In this document: positions 14,901-29,000 of the stretch, in pieces
Position numbering within the stretch: position 1 is the first letter of the stretch
Layout of the letters: every line of letters begins with the position of its first letter
Origin: Metallyticus violacea
Taxonomy: Eukaryota; Arthropoda; Insecta; Mantodea; Metallyticidae
Direction: 5' to 3'
Length of the DNA stretch: 64,000 nucleotides
Assembly (NCBI GenBank): GCA_030762175.1
Contig: CM060833.1
Location: 170,266,501-170,330,500, forward strand
Translations under genes and position numbers: made by a program
The notes under the pieces: model-generated
What the model was told of the DNA's origin: nothing
Seen by the model: only the letters and a program-made list of their open reading frames with translations
The model's database searches: none

Positions 14901-17900
14901 TTCTTAGGATATATTCAAAGGGTATATTTTGTTTACAGTATTTTTGTAAAAAATTTCTTAAATTAAACCCAATTTTCAGTTGCATATCATGGAATGTTGA
15001 AAGCAACAACCACCCTAGTTAAGTCTGCATAGAAATTGCTGCTGGGGATGGATGAAGTAGGTTATGTCAGCAGAGTTTGCTTGCTTTGATTTTTCTGCTA
15101 AGCTTCTGCCATGTCCTGCCCTTCCACATGCTTCCTCAGGTGGTATTTTTTTCTTTTTAAATATAAAAAGTGTGCAAGTTAACAGAATAAAATTCTAAAT
15201 ATTGTTTTGCCATATTTCTATCACAAAGTGCAATACTTGGTTCAAATAACAAAATCTCAATGACCTGTAAATATCTCAAATATTGAAATTTAAAAACTTA
15301 AAGTGTAGTTGTCTTTAAAAGAATTTCATCTCAGGCAAATGTATGAATATTATATGAACCTATTTGTTTCATTTTGAAGCTGTTTACAGTGAGAGTATTG
15401 TGTATTAATGTATATAATGTGGGTAAATTAATTATATAGGCCTACTCTGTAAAATTATATTTCAACTATTGTGAGATGGTTTTTGTTGCGGGGGATGTTG
15501 TAGGCCCCAGGGTGTCAATTTGGGAGCTTTATTATGATGCATCTAGCTCTTCTGTCATTGGTGGCCTTGGCTGGTGTTGACAACTTGCAGATGCTATTTA
15601 TTTCTTGTTTCTGCCCCAGAAACAACAAACTTTCATGGTAATGGTTCTAATTTTGTTGATTTTAATCAACAGATCTAGGAAGAGGTTTTGGCACTGTAAA
15701 TAAGCATGTGCTTTGATGGTACTTTTAAAAATGTTTTATTTCATATAACTGTCTTTAAAGCATCTGTGCTTTGCCATTGATGGAGTCAAATCACTTAAGT
15801 ACATTTATTCAACAATGTTTAGACTATAGGACTGTTTGTCCCAACGAAACTTAATATTTTGCATATTGGACCAAAGACTAAACAGATGCAAGTATAAGCT
15901 TTTGTGAACTAAATCTGTAAAATGAAGCCAGAATGGTACAAGTAGAATGTGAGAGACTAGAATTGAATGAAAAACAGCATAGGAGAATCAAACAGAATGG
16001 AACACAAGAAAACAGCTTGTCCTTATATACCTGATTCAAATAGGAATCTTGGGGCAAGCAAGCCACAAAAAATACGTAACAGCATTGCTATCCTTAAAAA
16101 GTCAAACATGCTTCTACACTGACTGCTTTTAAATTTGCCTGCCCTCATCTGATTCATTCATCCACAGCAGTTTAAAAATCTATCACTTAAACTGTTCCTA
16201 GCTGTGTTGGAATCAACTGTCTCCAATGGCATTTAAAATACTCCCTCACACATACATATAAAGGGACAGTAGCTTTCTCCTGACTAAAACAGATCATTTA
16301 AAGCTCCAGAGCACAATGGGAAATGTCCTTGGTTCACTTTACCCTAATGTACAAAAGATCTCACCCTTCCAAGGTTTTATAACTCCATGTATCTTCAATG
16401 CTATTGCAAACAAAGCACAGAGTTTTACCATTTAGCATAGATATGAAGGTAGGTCCATTAAGTTTCAAGCCTAACCATTTTCTAGGTATAATAAAGACAA
16501 AAAATATATTTCACTTTTCAAATTGTTAATCTTTATTGCAACATACTTCTCACATCTTTGAATTAACATTTCAACCCCCCCCCCCCTCCCCCAAAAGAGT
16601 CAGAAGTCTTGTCTGTAAAATGGCCATAAGCAGCATCCATCATGCTTCGTCACACTTAAATTTTCTTCCTGGAAGGTACTTCTTGAGTTTTGAGAAGAGA
16701 AATCGTCACTGGGAGCTAGATCTGGTTTGTAGAGTAGATGATAGATTTCCTTGAAGCCACATTTCTTCACAGCTTCCTTTGCAACAATAGCTGTGTGCAC
16801 AGGCATGTTGTCATGAAGAAGGTGCACACCACCACTCAGCTTTCCTCACCTTTTCTCTTTGATGAGGCATGTAGTCTGTACAGTAGGGCAGCATAGTACT
16901 CCCCATTTACTGTGTGTTCCTTTCCTTGAAGTCAATGAAGAATATTCCTTCACAGTCCCAAAAGATTGTGGTCATTATCTTCTTGGTTAACTGAATGACC
17001 TTGATCTTTAGAGGGCAGTGCTTTGCCTGGTTTATTCCACTCATTCCATTGATTTTCTTTTAGACAAGCGATTATACTAGAGAACCATAGTTTCATCTCC
17101 TGTAACAATGATTTGTTGAACTTCTCTGTCGTTCCATGGCAGTGCTCCAAAAATGCCTGAAAACAGATGACTCGTTGCTGCTTTTGGACTGAGAAAAGAA
17201 GTCGAGGCACCCATCTTGCACTAACCTTATTCATGTTTAAATGTTCATGAATAATTCGAAGGACTGTTGTTTTTAGAAAGATCAAACCTTGCTGCTATTT
17301 GTGTAACTTTGAGCTGCTCGTCTTCCATAATTTCTCCTTCCACAAGAGCAATGTTTTTAGGAGTTAGTACCTCCAAGGGGCAACCTGTGTGCTCTTTATC
17401 TTCAATGTTTTTTCGACGCATTCTTTTACCAGTAGAATATAAGGAGAATGCTTCCTCATATATACTATCCAAATGCTATTTAATTTCATTTGGAATAAGT
17501 CCTCCTTCTTTTGTGAAGAACTCAGTAACAGCTTGATATCTCCATTTTGAACATGACACAATCTTGTACACATAACATTCTTTATGCACTATATCTGACC
17601 AACTAAACACTTTGGAGTGGAAGTTACAGCTGCAATTATTTATTTAACAGATAAGGTATGATACCAGCCAAGGATTTTGTGAAGGTGATAATCCTTATCA
17701 GTGAGGCTGGAAACTTACAGACTTACCCTCATACTAAGATATAGAACATATGATGAACAAAGAATATATATTATAAAATGAAAAATATATTTTATGAAAT
17801 ATTATTATATATTATGACAATTATAGCAAAAGAAAATGTATATAACTTATAATAATATTATGGGTAAACCTTAGGAACAGTTTCAGTTGTTACATACTTG

Positions 17901-20278
17901 TTTGGTACAAATCTCGCAGAATATTATTTTCCATCGTAAATGAAATATGGAAATTCTATTAGCCATTGCCAGATCAGCAAAGATTTTGCACTTTTATGTT
18001 TTGGTTTATTGAACTGCACAGGATAGTGTCGTACCATTTCCAATTTCTCAACACAAATAAGGGGAGGGAAAGAGGCTAGCAGATATTCAAACTAACTATT
18101 ATATAGTATTGTGTTGTTGATATTGTATATGACAAAAATACAACATTCCACCATTTGTTGCATTTCCTAGTAGTATTAATTAATTAAAATTGAATTAATA
18201 TAGCTTACATGTATATGTGAATAAATAGTGAAATAATGAAACTTTACATTGGTTTAAGTGGAATATTAACAACCATTTTAGTGCACTATAAAACTCTGTG
18301 ATGTAGATATTTTTTAAAATATTCAATTAAATTATTTTGCTTCCCTGCCTTCTCCCTGGACTTCTTCCTTTGTTTCTATCAAATGCTGTGTACTTGATGC
18401 AGGTTTGGCTATGGAGACACCAGTATCACCAACTACACAGTTAGAGGATGATGCTAGTCTGAACAATTTTTCACCCACATCTCAGCAGCAGCTGTCCCCA
18501 CTTTCTCAGAACATGTCACCAGATTCTGCTACAGATGTTGATATGGATACTACAGATACAAATACCATCATTGCATGTGGCTCACCATCTTCTCCTTTGA
18601 CTCCCAATTCTCCCCAACAGCAGAATAACAATAATAACTTAGTCAGTGAGGATATAATTCGTGACCAACAACGCAAGATTGAAGAACTTCAACGTGAATT
18701 GCTCAAGTAAGTTACAGTTTATTCAATTTTATAAATACTATAAGTATGCAAATGTGTAGAATCTGGACAAATTTTGAGCAATCTATAAGGCATTGTTAGA
18801 AAATAACTAGAAAAGTGATGTAATGTTGTGGATTGTTGAAAAAATTAATACTTCTGATTTGGTATGATGCCCATATGTTCAATGCCTTTGCATTAGCAGA
18901 AAACTAACTTTTTTCACTGGCTGAAAATCAAACAATGCCAGGTCAAGGGAGTAAGGAGAATGTATCAGGATACCTTAAACTTCATATCTCACAAATAATG
19001 CATTCATGCCATTGTTTTTCTGATATATCTATTTTGGCCCCTGTATTTTACTTTTTAAACTCTTAAATACTTTGAAACTAAATCTTTGAGAACCTTTAGC
19101 ATCATATTCTAATCTTTTTACAAACAATTCCCATGATCCTCTCTGCATCTGCCTAGCAAGTTTCCTTGTTATTGCTCTCTTCTTTTTATAATCAATAAAG
19201 TCCTCTTGCAACTTACTACGGATCCATTTTTTTTTTCCCCCTTCTCCCTCATATACATTTATTTAATTCTTCATTCCATATCTGAAATTTATTGAGTTTC
19301 CTTCTAAATTTATATCTTCTACTCTCCCTTTCATATTTTTGTCTAATCTGTTATATATACTTCTCTTACATTATGTTTTTCTAATAGGTGTATTTTAAAT
19401 CTTTTTTTATGATTCATTTTTTTTTTTCCATCTCTCTTTTGCCATGTATACTTTTTAGGTAGTTTTATTTTTATTTATCAATGTAAAAACCCTAATTACG
19501 TAAATTTCAATTAAATCACAAATGAAAATCTGCTTTATTGAACATAATAAATAAATGGGAATAACTTTACATTAATGTGAACTGATAAACATAAGACGTT
19601 AAATGATATTTTATTCTTTGAAGATATTCTTACCTACAAAAGAAAGACAAAAAGTAGGAGTAGTTCTAGAGCAATATGTACACAGTAAACTCCTTTATAG
19701 GATGATCTGGTGAATGTGGTGGGTAATTTGACAGCACCTACATTTCCCATTGACTGTAAAATTGCCAATCTGCAGGATGATAAACTCACTCAGTGTATGT
19801 GTATATTATGGTACATGATGTTAATATTAGTCACTTGTTGTTTCTTCCATAGATCACTTAATGCAGCTTTTGGCAAGTTCAAATGCCACTGTAGTTAGAC
19901 AAAATATTAAAACAGAATTATGCCCAATTCTGAAACTAAATTAACCTCTGTTCCCACAAAGGTCCACTATAGCAAAAGTGCATTAAAATCCAATAACTTC
20001 TTTTGCAGATCACAGTTACAGCTGCAGCAAATACGCAACAGCAAGGAACTGCATAAGACAAAGCAGCAGCAACAGCAAAAACAGCAACAATCACTAGCAC
20101 CACCACCACCACCCCCACCACAACCACAGTCAGTCCCTTCAGTTCCATTGCAGCAAGTATCTAAACAGCAGAAACTGAAGCTTCAACAGCATCTGCAACA
20201 AAAGATACAACAGCAGCAGCTTCAGATGCAGTTGCAGCAGCTGCAAGCACTTCAACAACAGCAGCATGCAGCTTTCCA

Positions 20279-20371
<93 letters not shown>

Positions 20372-22981
20372 GCATGTAAGTGCAATTGATTGACAACTGT
20401 TAAGAAGATATCCTAATATAACTCAAGAGTTTGTGATCTGATAACCAAGCATTGACAAATAGTTCAGCAGTTTGTGTCAGCTTATGAATCATGAAAAAAT
20501 GCAGCTTGATATTAAAATAGAAAAAAGTTAAAATTTCCCAAACTTAAAAGCAATTTTAGTTAAATATGTATCTTGAATTGTCTATTTACTATTGATATTT
20601 GTTGCCATAAATATGGGGATAAATCATAAAATATGTTTAATTTTACAGAAGTTAATCTCTTTATCTATTCCTGCCATAAGTTCTGTCCTCAATAAAGATG
20701 CTATCTTTGTTATCTTAATTATTTTAGGTAGTGCATAAAGCCTGGATAGTACTGGATTACTCTGTGTGATATTCTTTTTTTCAACACTGGGGAGTATTTT
20801 GACTTCATTTAATGTTTTGTTTAACATTTTATTGCATTTATTGAGCGGATTCTTTTCACTTGGTTTGGAGTCTTTTCCTTTTAACATAGTTTCAACTCTA
20901 TTTAATGTAAAAAATGAATACCTAAGTTTAGGATATATTACCACTCCATTGTCAACATCTTCATAAGTACAATATTTATATGTTATCTATTTATTATTTT
21001 TTAAACATCTTACACCATATATGCATTACTAACAAATTGTACCATTTGCCTTATACATTGCTTCAAACTATTTGGCCATGTATCTGTTGCAACATGCACC
21101 ACTCCTAGCAGCAATAAGTTAACTGCCTTCACAAAATCTGCTTATAATGCCATGATATTTTAATGTAAATAGAGTGAGATTTTTGCTGTAAAATATTCCA
21201 TAGTTTACAGTTTAAGAATCCAGGTTCAGACTTCCTGAGGGCCATAAATTTGATACATTGATTTCCAAACAGCATTGGGTTGGGTTGTCTTTGCTTTGTG
21301 TGCTGAGTTCTTTTTGAATATGAACAACATGGTACTTAAGGGCTTCACGCTCTCACAATGCTCCCTGTTTGCTCATATGACACACTCCACATCACACAGA
21401 CATCACTGAAGCCATCTAAGGTTTCTCTTTCCACTATAGGAATCCTTTTTAGCAGCTTCTCAAGAGTTGTGAGCTAAACTCCATCTTTTGTCATATTTTT
21501 CTTCCACAGTGCAATTTTTTCCCATTTATGGAGAGGGATTACCTTGACCGTCATTTTTAAAATTTTGTTTCTTTTGTGATGTCCAATTGTTGAAGACTAC
21601 AAACAATCCCAAGGAATTAGCAATATGGGAAGAGAAATTTATTTTAAAAATAAGCATTGTTTCATGAACTTTCATATCCCATTTTGATTCCCAGTTTTAT
21701 ACATTGGAACCACCAGAGGTCATATTGTCACCTGCTAGCATTAGTTGGTCCCCAGCTGAAGATTGAGCAAAGTTCTTGAAACATGTTCTGATGAATTAAT
21801 CAGTTGGTGATGTGTAGTGTCACCTAATACTGACTTCTTTATTTTTATAATCAATCTACTTTACTGTTTCCAACCTCCTATTTCTAATTTTGTACATACA
21901 TTGCTTTTGATATTTATGGTGTGCATCCTCATATGTAGTAGAATGCTGAGCATGAATGTTTTGTCTTAGTACTTTGATCAAAAAATGAAATTGCGAACAG
22001 ACTGCCAATGAAAAATGTGGTAACAGATTGTTTTATGAAATTAAAGGATTAAAATAGAGAATATTAAAAGGTACAAAAAATTATTGGTGCTGGACATGTT
22101 AAATGTTTCCTACATTAATGTATTCAACCTGTTCACACCAACTCCATTTACTTAGTAACACTAGGACATGTTGCGGAAGCTAATTGCTTACATCATTAGC
22201 TGTTGACTGGACTGACTACTCAAACTGGCAGCTGGATCCCAAGATGCTTTTGTGGCTGTCTCTGATTGTTCTAACTTAGTTCATCCATGGATGGGAAATC
22301 AAAATTCATCAAGTTTTTCTTATTTTTTAAGATGAAAATCTTCCTCCAAGTGGATAGTTGTATTGGTTTGTGAAGTTCTTTTAGCAGCTTAGTCTCTGGT
22401 TTAATTTCATGATTATTGGCCCAAAAGTGAGCTGCTACTGCTGATTTATCAACCTCTTTAAAATGAATATTCCAAAAGTGTCCTACCTCCAAATTTCTCT
22501 TAGTTTTTCCGATGTATCTGTGATCACAATCTGCACATTTGATTTCGTAAATTCATGAAATCTGTTCTGTTAGTATGGTGTCTTTTACTGTGCAACGTAA
22601 TAAATTTTTGATATTAATTTGTTCTTTGGGGCTAACTTTATACCTTGTACTTTGAATATCCTCAAATATGTTGTAGTAAGTTAGATGGTATGTGAATCCT
22701 TTGAATTTGTATCTTTCTTTGTTCTCAGTGTGGAAAAACCTCTTTATAGACTTTTGTCTTTTAACTTTGATAATTTTTATTACTGTGAATTTATCAAAAC
22801 TATTGTTATTGCTATCTTAATTATCTATTGGTATTCCATTTTGTACTCTGTTTCTGAGTGAGGTGTTAATTAATCTGTGTGCCGAGCTCTGAAACACTGC
22901 ATATTTATGAGGAGTGGGGTATATAACTATTATTTTTTATGTAATTTTCTGTGTATGTTTCTATTCTGTGAATTCAAAAGT

Positions 22982-23020
<39 letters not shown>

Positions 23021-26000
23021 TTATTTCTTATGATTTTTTAATCTAGTAGTGGAATCTCATTTTTCTCTTCTTCTGTGTTAAATTGTATAGATTTATGTTG
23101 TAGATTAAGAAGTTTCAGAGCATCTATTGAATGCTTTTTCAGTATTATTATAAATATGTGTTCTACATACTTATATCATGTTTTGGAAATTAAAGGGAAG
23201 GCTTTGGTGGTATGCATTTCAAAGGAGTTCATGAACAAATCTGCTAAAAATGGAGACAAGATGTTTTCCATAGCAAGGAGGAAACTTTTGGTAATATCTT
23301 TGGTTGAAACTGAAAAAATTGTTGTATGCAAATATTAATAAGCTTCAGTAAGTCCTTTATTTCTTCAGTTTCAAATTACCAATTGGATTCTGTATTGATA
23401 TTCTTGGGAATAAAACTTTTACGCCAAACAACACCATTTTATCTCCTGTTGCAATTCTGCTATTTTAAGTTTTTGCACTAAATCAGATGAAATTTTTATG
23501 CCCAAGCTTTGGAATCTTTTAAAAAAGTTGAAAATGTCAACTTCTTTGCTATCCGGTATGTGGGTGAATTGATATTGTGGATTATTGGTTTCATGCTGTT
23601 ATCATTTTATGTATTTTGGGAAATGCATAAAGTCTAGGAAGTACCAGATTGCTCTGTGTGATTATCTGTTTTCAGCAGTGGATAGTATTTTGACTTCATT
23701 CAGTGTTTTGGTTAAATTTTTAGTGCAGCTATTGAGAGGATTCTTTTCAATTGTTTGTAGTCTTCCCCTTTTAACATAATTTCTACTCTGTTCCTTTTTG
23801 TCTAAAGTGGCTATTTTATTGCCTTTATCTTTCTTTGTGTGTATAACTGGCTTCTCTTTTAAATGTTTTAATGTAATACTGTAACTTTTTAATTTCTTTC
23901 AGTTTTTTAGGTTCTCCAAAATTTTACTGCATTTCATTTTAATGAACAATTTTTCTCTTTAGTGTGGGTGATGTGGCTATATCAATGTTGGCTATGTATT
24001 CTTCTACTGTTTCAGGCAAAGTTTTTAGGCCTTTGTTTAGGATATGTATTTCTTTGTTCCAGAGGTTAACTGCATGATATATTGTTTATGTAGATAGGAC
24101 TGGTAAAGTTTTGATTTGGTGACTGTGTAAATTGTGAAATTTCTTTCAATTTCTTATTTTTATTTTTCATTTGATGCCATAAATTTTTATATAAATGATG
24201 CTATAAGTTTTCCCATATGTTGAAACCTAATACTTTTGAAAGTTTTAGATGCAGACTATAAATTCCTAAATCTATTTCAATTCCCTTTTTTTCTACTGCA
24301 TTCTGGTGTATGCTATTGTCTGTTCTAACTGTTCTTCTTAGGGCAGAGTTTATTTTTTAAGCACAGCTGCAGGAAGTTTCAATTCGGGGCGTGAAACAGC
24401 TGACAAATTTTGCTCAGAAGCCTCTTCTTTCAGGCTTGAGGTTCTTTTTCATGTTGTAAATGTACGAGAGACCCACAGCATTACTTCCCTTCTGAAGGAA
24501 GCCATACTTAGGATTTTTACGCTCGAAAAAATCCATCAATCCTGGCCGGGTTTGATCTTGGGTTTAGAAGGCATGTGTGGTTACCACTACACCACCAGGA
24601 ACGACATTGTTCACTGCAATTAATATTTTTCTAATTTGTAGTTTCAAAAAGTTTTTATCTCTAGTTTTGTATTAATGAAGTTCAATGGCGAAATTGTTTG
24701 CATATGGATCTGATATTTTTATCCTTAAAATCACTTGTTGTCGATTTTGCTTCTGTATACTTGTTAGTCTTGTATAATTAAATGAATAAATATTACTTAT
24801 GAAGCTGTAGACAATGGAGTGGTAATATATTCTACATTAATATATTCAGCCTGTTCACACTAACTCCATTTACTTACATAATACTAGGAAATGTTTTGGA
24901 GGCTAATTGCATCCAGCTGTCAACAATATATTACCACTCCATTGTCTAGAGCTTTGTAAGTACAATTTATTTACTTAATGTTAAATGTTAATTGGGTCTC
25001 ATTTTTATATAAATGTCAAATGGTTTAGGTTTGTGAAAAACAAAATTAGTTTATATGAAATATAGCAATTCAATTAAATAACACTAATAATAATAGTTGA
25101 GATCCAAAAGGTGAATTTCTTTGATGAAATGTAGAATCATTCCATATTAGAATTTTTAAATCAATCTTTCCGTAAATGACTTCAAAACAGTCTTTCCATA
25201 AATGAGAAGTTTCCTTTGTTATTTTGTGTTTATTATGTATGGAAATGTATAAGAGCTTAAATAATTCATGTTTCTTCCATAAATTGAATATATTTTTTTT
25301 TTGTAAGTATCAAGTCTGTCACTGAAGTTTAGAGGAAGGGCAATGTATATTTGAAATCTGTAATAATGTATGTGATAAACCAAAGACAACACTACCCTCA
25401 GCTTTTTCATTTATATATTATTTCTATTTTAAGGCAAAGTAACTGAGTATGGGCTCAAGGTTATTGTCATATTAGATTTACAAGAGGGATCAGCCAAACA
25501 TTTTGGCCAGATCAGGATTGAAACCTGTGCCTTGCTCAAATCATAGCAGAAGTGATCTAATAATGTTGAGTATTTTGTTTGCTAAGGATCCCTTTAAAAT
25601 GTACATATGCATGCCCGTCTTATTTTAATTTCTTTTGCTTTTTCCCCACCCTGCAAGTTTCTCATGGATACCAATATTTGGTTGTTTCAGGCTGTAAATG
25701 CAAAGGCGAGTTTAGCAGCATTCTTGCAGAGCCAGAGTCAGCAGCAACAACTTGCCCATCTGCTGCAACAGCAACAACAATTGACTGTCAGTAACAAAAA
25801 CAACAACAATAGCAGCAGCAGTAACAACAATAATAGCAATAACAACAAACGCAACAGCACAAAGATAGTGCTGGGACAGCAGCAGGCAGCTATTGTACTG
25901 AATCAATTGAACTTGCATAAACAAAAGACTGCCCTTCTTAATGGACACCAAAGGTTTGGGCTATTTTCCTCAGCATTAATTGGCTAGCTTTTCTTTTTTT

Positions 26001-29000
26001 CTTTGTTTCTTGGTCAACAATTTTTTTCATAGTCTCAAGAAATCTTTTGACTTAATTGTAGCTTGTTTAACGACCATTGTCAACTTCCAAAATTAGTTCA
26101 TAATTATGCAAATCAGTATCTGTATCTGTAGCACCTAAAGTTATTTGGTATTTGCCTTTTCAGAATGAGGAGAAATGCTGAAAAAAATTTGCACTCAGGC
26201 CACTAAACTTACGCCTGTATTCTTTGCTTTTGCAACTAGTAGCATTTTTATTACTGCCATTCCATTTCCAAGCATTCCCCTATGTCATTTTACCTCATTG
26301 CATTCATTTGCTCATTATTACAAGCATTTACAGTAGAACCTCAATGGAAGGACCAAGTTAAAGAAATTATCAATGCGTGAAAATGATAGATATGGGAAGT
26401 GCATAAATCATGTTCAAAAATAAATAAAGCCGGTTAATAACAGTGCTTGCACATGTTACCGTTTGCACATTTCACACATTTATCACTTTCTTTGAAAAAG
26501 GTAGTAATTAACATTTACTTATTTGTTTAATTTTGAAGCTGTTTACAGTGAAGGTACTATGTATTAATTCATATAATGTGGGTAAATTCTTACACACTTA
26601 ACTTACTGTATTTAAGTTAGATTCTATGTGCTTCAAAAGTTCATAAAGCCAACAACAAGCATGAGACCAATAGTCAACCAAATCAATTCTCCCACTAATG
26701 AATTAGCAAAATGACTTAATCAGAAATTTAATTCACTTTCGAATCAACAATCTTAAGCACTAAAAACTTGTGCAAGTTAGTAGACAAAATCAAGTATACC
26801 TTGATCACAACAGATGATTTAATTTCTTTTGATCTTAAAAATTTCTATTCCCTAGCATCCCCTCAAAACTTTTAACACTTTTAAAAATAATGGCTTACTA
26901 ACATTGACTTATAACTGGAAGTTTCTTCTGGACTTAGGAGCCGTGGTCTGTTGGAGCTAAGGAGTCCAAACGTTTCATCCCCACCTGCGGAGGACATTTT
27001 CACTGGTGCGGTCTGAGTCTTCTGGACAAAGGTCCTGGCACAACATGCATGAAATGTTTGGACTCCTTAGCTCCAACAGCCATGCCTCCTAAGCCTGGAA
27101 GAAACTTCTAGTTATAAGTCTGACTCCGGCTGTGAAAGCTTCCGACTACTCATTACCAACATTGGTTTACAAACTGTCAAAATAGAAGACCTTACTAAAC
27201 TGACCAATCTCTGCATCCACAGAACACCTTTGTTTTCAGTGATGAAACATATCAACAGATCACAGGTCCAGCGATGGGTCACTATCCCCAATATTAGCAG
27301 AAATATATATGGGATATTCTGAATCACATATTACAAAAGCTTTCCCTTGGATATTCAAAACTTGGCACAGATATATAGATGACATATTCGCAAAAGTACC
27401 GAAGAAACATATTTCAGACTTTCTCAAATTACTTGCTCTACAAGATAAAACTGTAAAATTTATTATAGAAACACAGAATGATGAATGTTCCTCCTAGACC
27501 TAAAAATCATAAGAAATACAGTTTGGAATATATCAAAATCCAACGCATACAGATAACTACATAAAAAAGAACAGTTTCAACCTAGAACCACATAAATATG
27601 CAGTATTCAACAGTTTGGTTTTTAGATTAGTCAACATTCCCCTCAGTACCATAGAATATAATAGAGAGTATGAACACATCATGAACACAGCCACAAACAA
27701 TGCTTGTAACACCTCTGCCATAATAAAAAGGATCAATAAGTACAAACTGGAAAAATCCATAAAAGAAACTTCGACCCTCAAAGTAATCAAGGACATGCAA
27801 AGATATTGGAAATTCACATATAACCCATAATTACACTACAAATTTGAAAAAATTTTCAAAAAGCTCAATATTAAGTTAGCCCTGATCAATATCAAACATC
27901 TCCTAGGAACAAAATTAAAAGACAAGATAAGTGCAGAAAAGAAATCAGGAATATATGCGATAGAATGTGAATTGAAATGCATTGGAAAAATAAAATAAAT
28001 TTGACAATTTCGATGAAAGAACATTTTAGAAATATCAAATTAAAAGACAGAAAAACCTGCAGAAGAAAACCATTATTGGAGCCCAAACTAATGAATTAAA
28101 CAACCCATATGAATTGGCCGACTGGGAGAATATCCAAATTCATTTCATATCCACCAGAGATCACCACATACAACAGAATAGTTTCCAGGGGACCAACATG
28201 ATCACCAAGAAACAGTGGGTCAACAACCGAGGATGGGAACCATGGTTCTTGAAACATGTCCTAACTTTAATACAGTAATGGAAGTTTGTAAGAAATTTAC
28301 CCACATTATATAAATTAATAGCATTTACTTCTTTGTTACTTTTCTTTTCGTGTAAAACAACGGATTTTCTATATTCAACACATTCAATTGCTCACTACTG
28401 TCATAGTCATGTGCATAGACATATGCTTGCACAGTTTCACATGCTCTCAGAGCTTCAGCAAAAGTCCTCACTGCTTTGGTTATCGCATCATCTTCTTTCT
28501 AACTTCCCTCACCCTTGTCACAACACTTGTTACTTCTCCCACCTTGTTGCGTACTTCATCAATACTTTAAATGCCAATGGGGCAACATCATACTGACAGC
28601 ACCGGCTATTTGGCACATTCTTCGCATTCGCTATCATCATCCTGCTGCTCCAAAAATATTTGCAACTACATGCGACGATTACTGCTTCAATTATTCCAGT
28701 TTGAAAACATCATACTAGGATAGAATTTCTTTGGAACTGAAGTTTTTGAACAAATAATGCGGGAAAACAATACCTTGAATGTGGGTTTTATTTACATAAA
28801 GTTATAATGTAAAACATTTGGGATTGCATAAATTGAAGGATATATCTGGAAAAATGATGGTTCCAGGAATGATAGATCGAGGTTCTACTGTAATCACTCT
28901 CCCTATCTCTCCTTCCTTAATCTTTTCTAGATATGGGTATAGTGCTTTTGATGTAATTAAACATATACAGAAGTATAGGCACTTACTTAAGTAAAAGTTA

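Larger units (their letters stand above)
22110..24966 (-). mobile_element. Penelope-like retroelement relic, nearly full length
   Basis: The - strand carries, in order, a terminal repeat (24966-24797), an N-terminal region, and the RT entry NLVLPRLYAFPKIHK (about 23690-23610). RT motif C follows, altered to YKYVEH (23175-23158) where YVDD is expected, with KKHSIDALKLLNLQHKSIQF after it. A GIY-YIG endonuclease then reads IYEIKCADCDHRYIGKTKRE (about 22555-22495). The C-terminus reads HFKEVDKSAVAAHFWANNHE, and a 3' terminal repeat lies at 22270-22110. A SINE (24381-24606) and a GTCT microsatellite (22983-23022) lie inside. RT plus GIY-YIG is the hallmark of Penelope elements. Many stops are present. 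Confidence 0.85.
26331..28890 (-). mobile_element. Tigger (pogo-superfamily) element carrying nested insertions
   Basis: The terminal inverted repeats CAGTAGAACCTC (26331 and, inverted, 28890) are flanked on both sides by the TA expected for pogo/Tigger insertion. The - strand at 28496-28372 encodes EDDAITKAVRTFAEALRACE and then VYAHDYDSSEQLNVLNIENP, closely matching the C-terminus of Tigger/jerky transposases. Most of the transposase is absent. A PLE fills about 26520-28335. Confidence 0.85.

Noticed and set aside
20139..20396. Antisense poly-Leu and poly-Val frames
   Set aside because: Shadows of the CAG/CAA tract in the MRTF exon.
22983..23022. Regular repeats considered as a CRISPR-like array
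   Set aside because: A simple GTCT microsatellite without spacers, in a eukaryotic genome.
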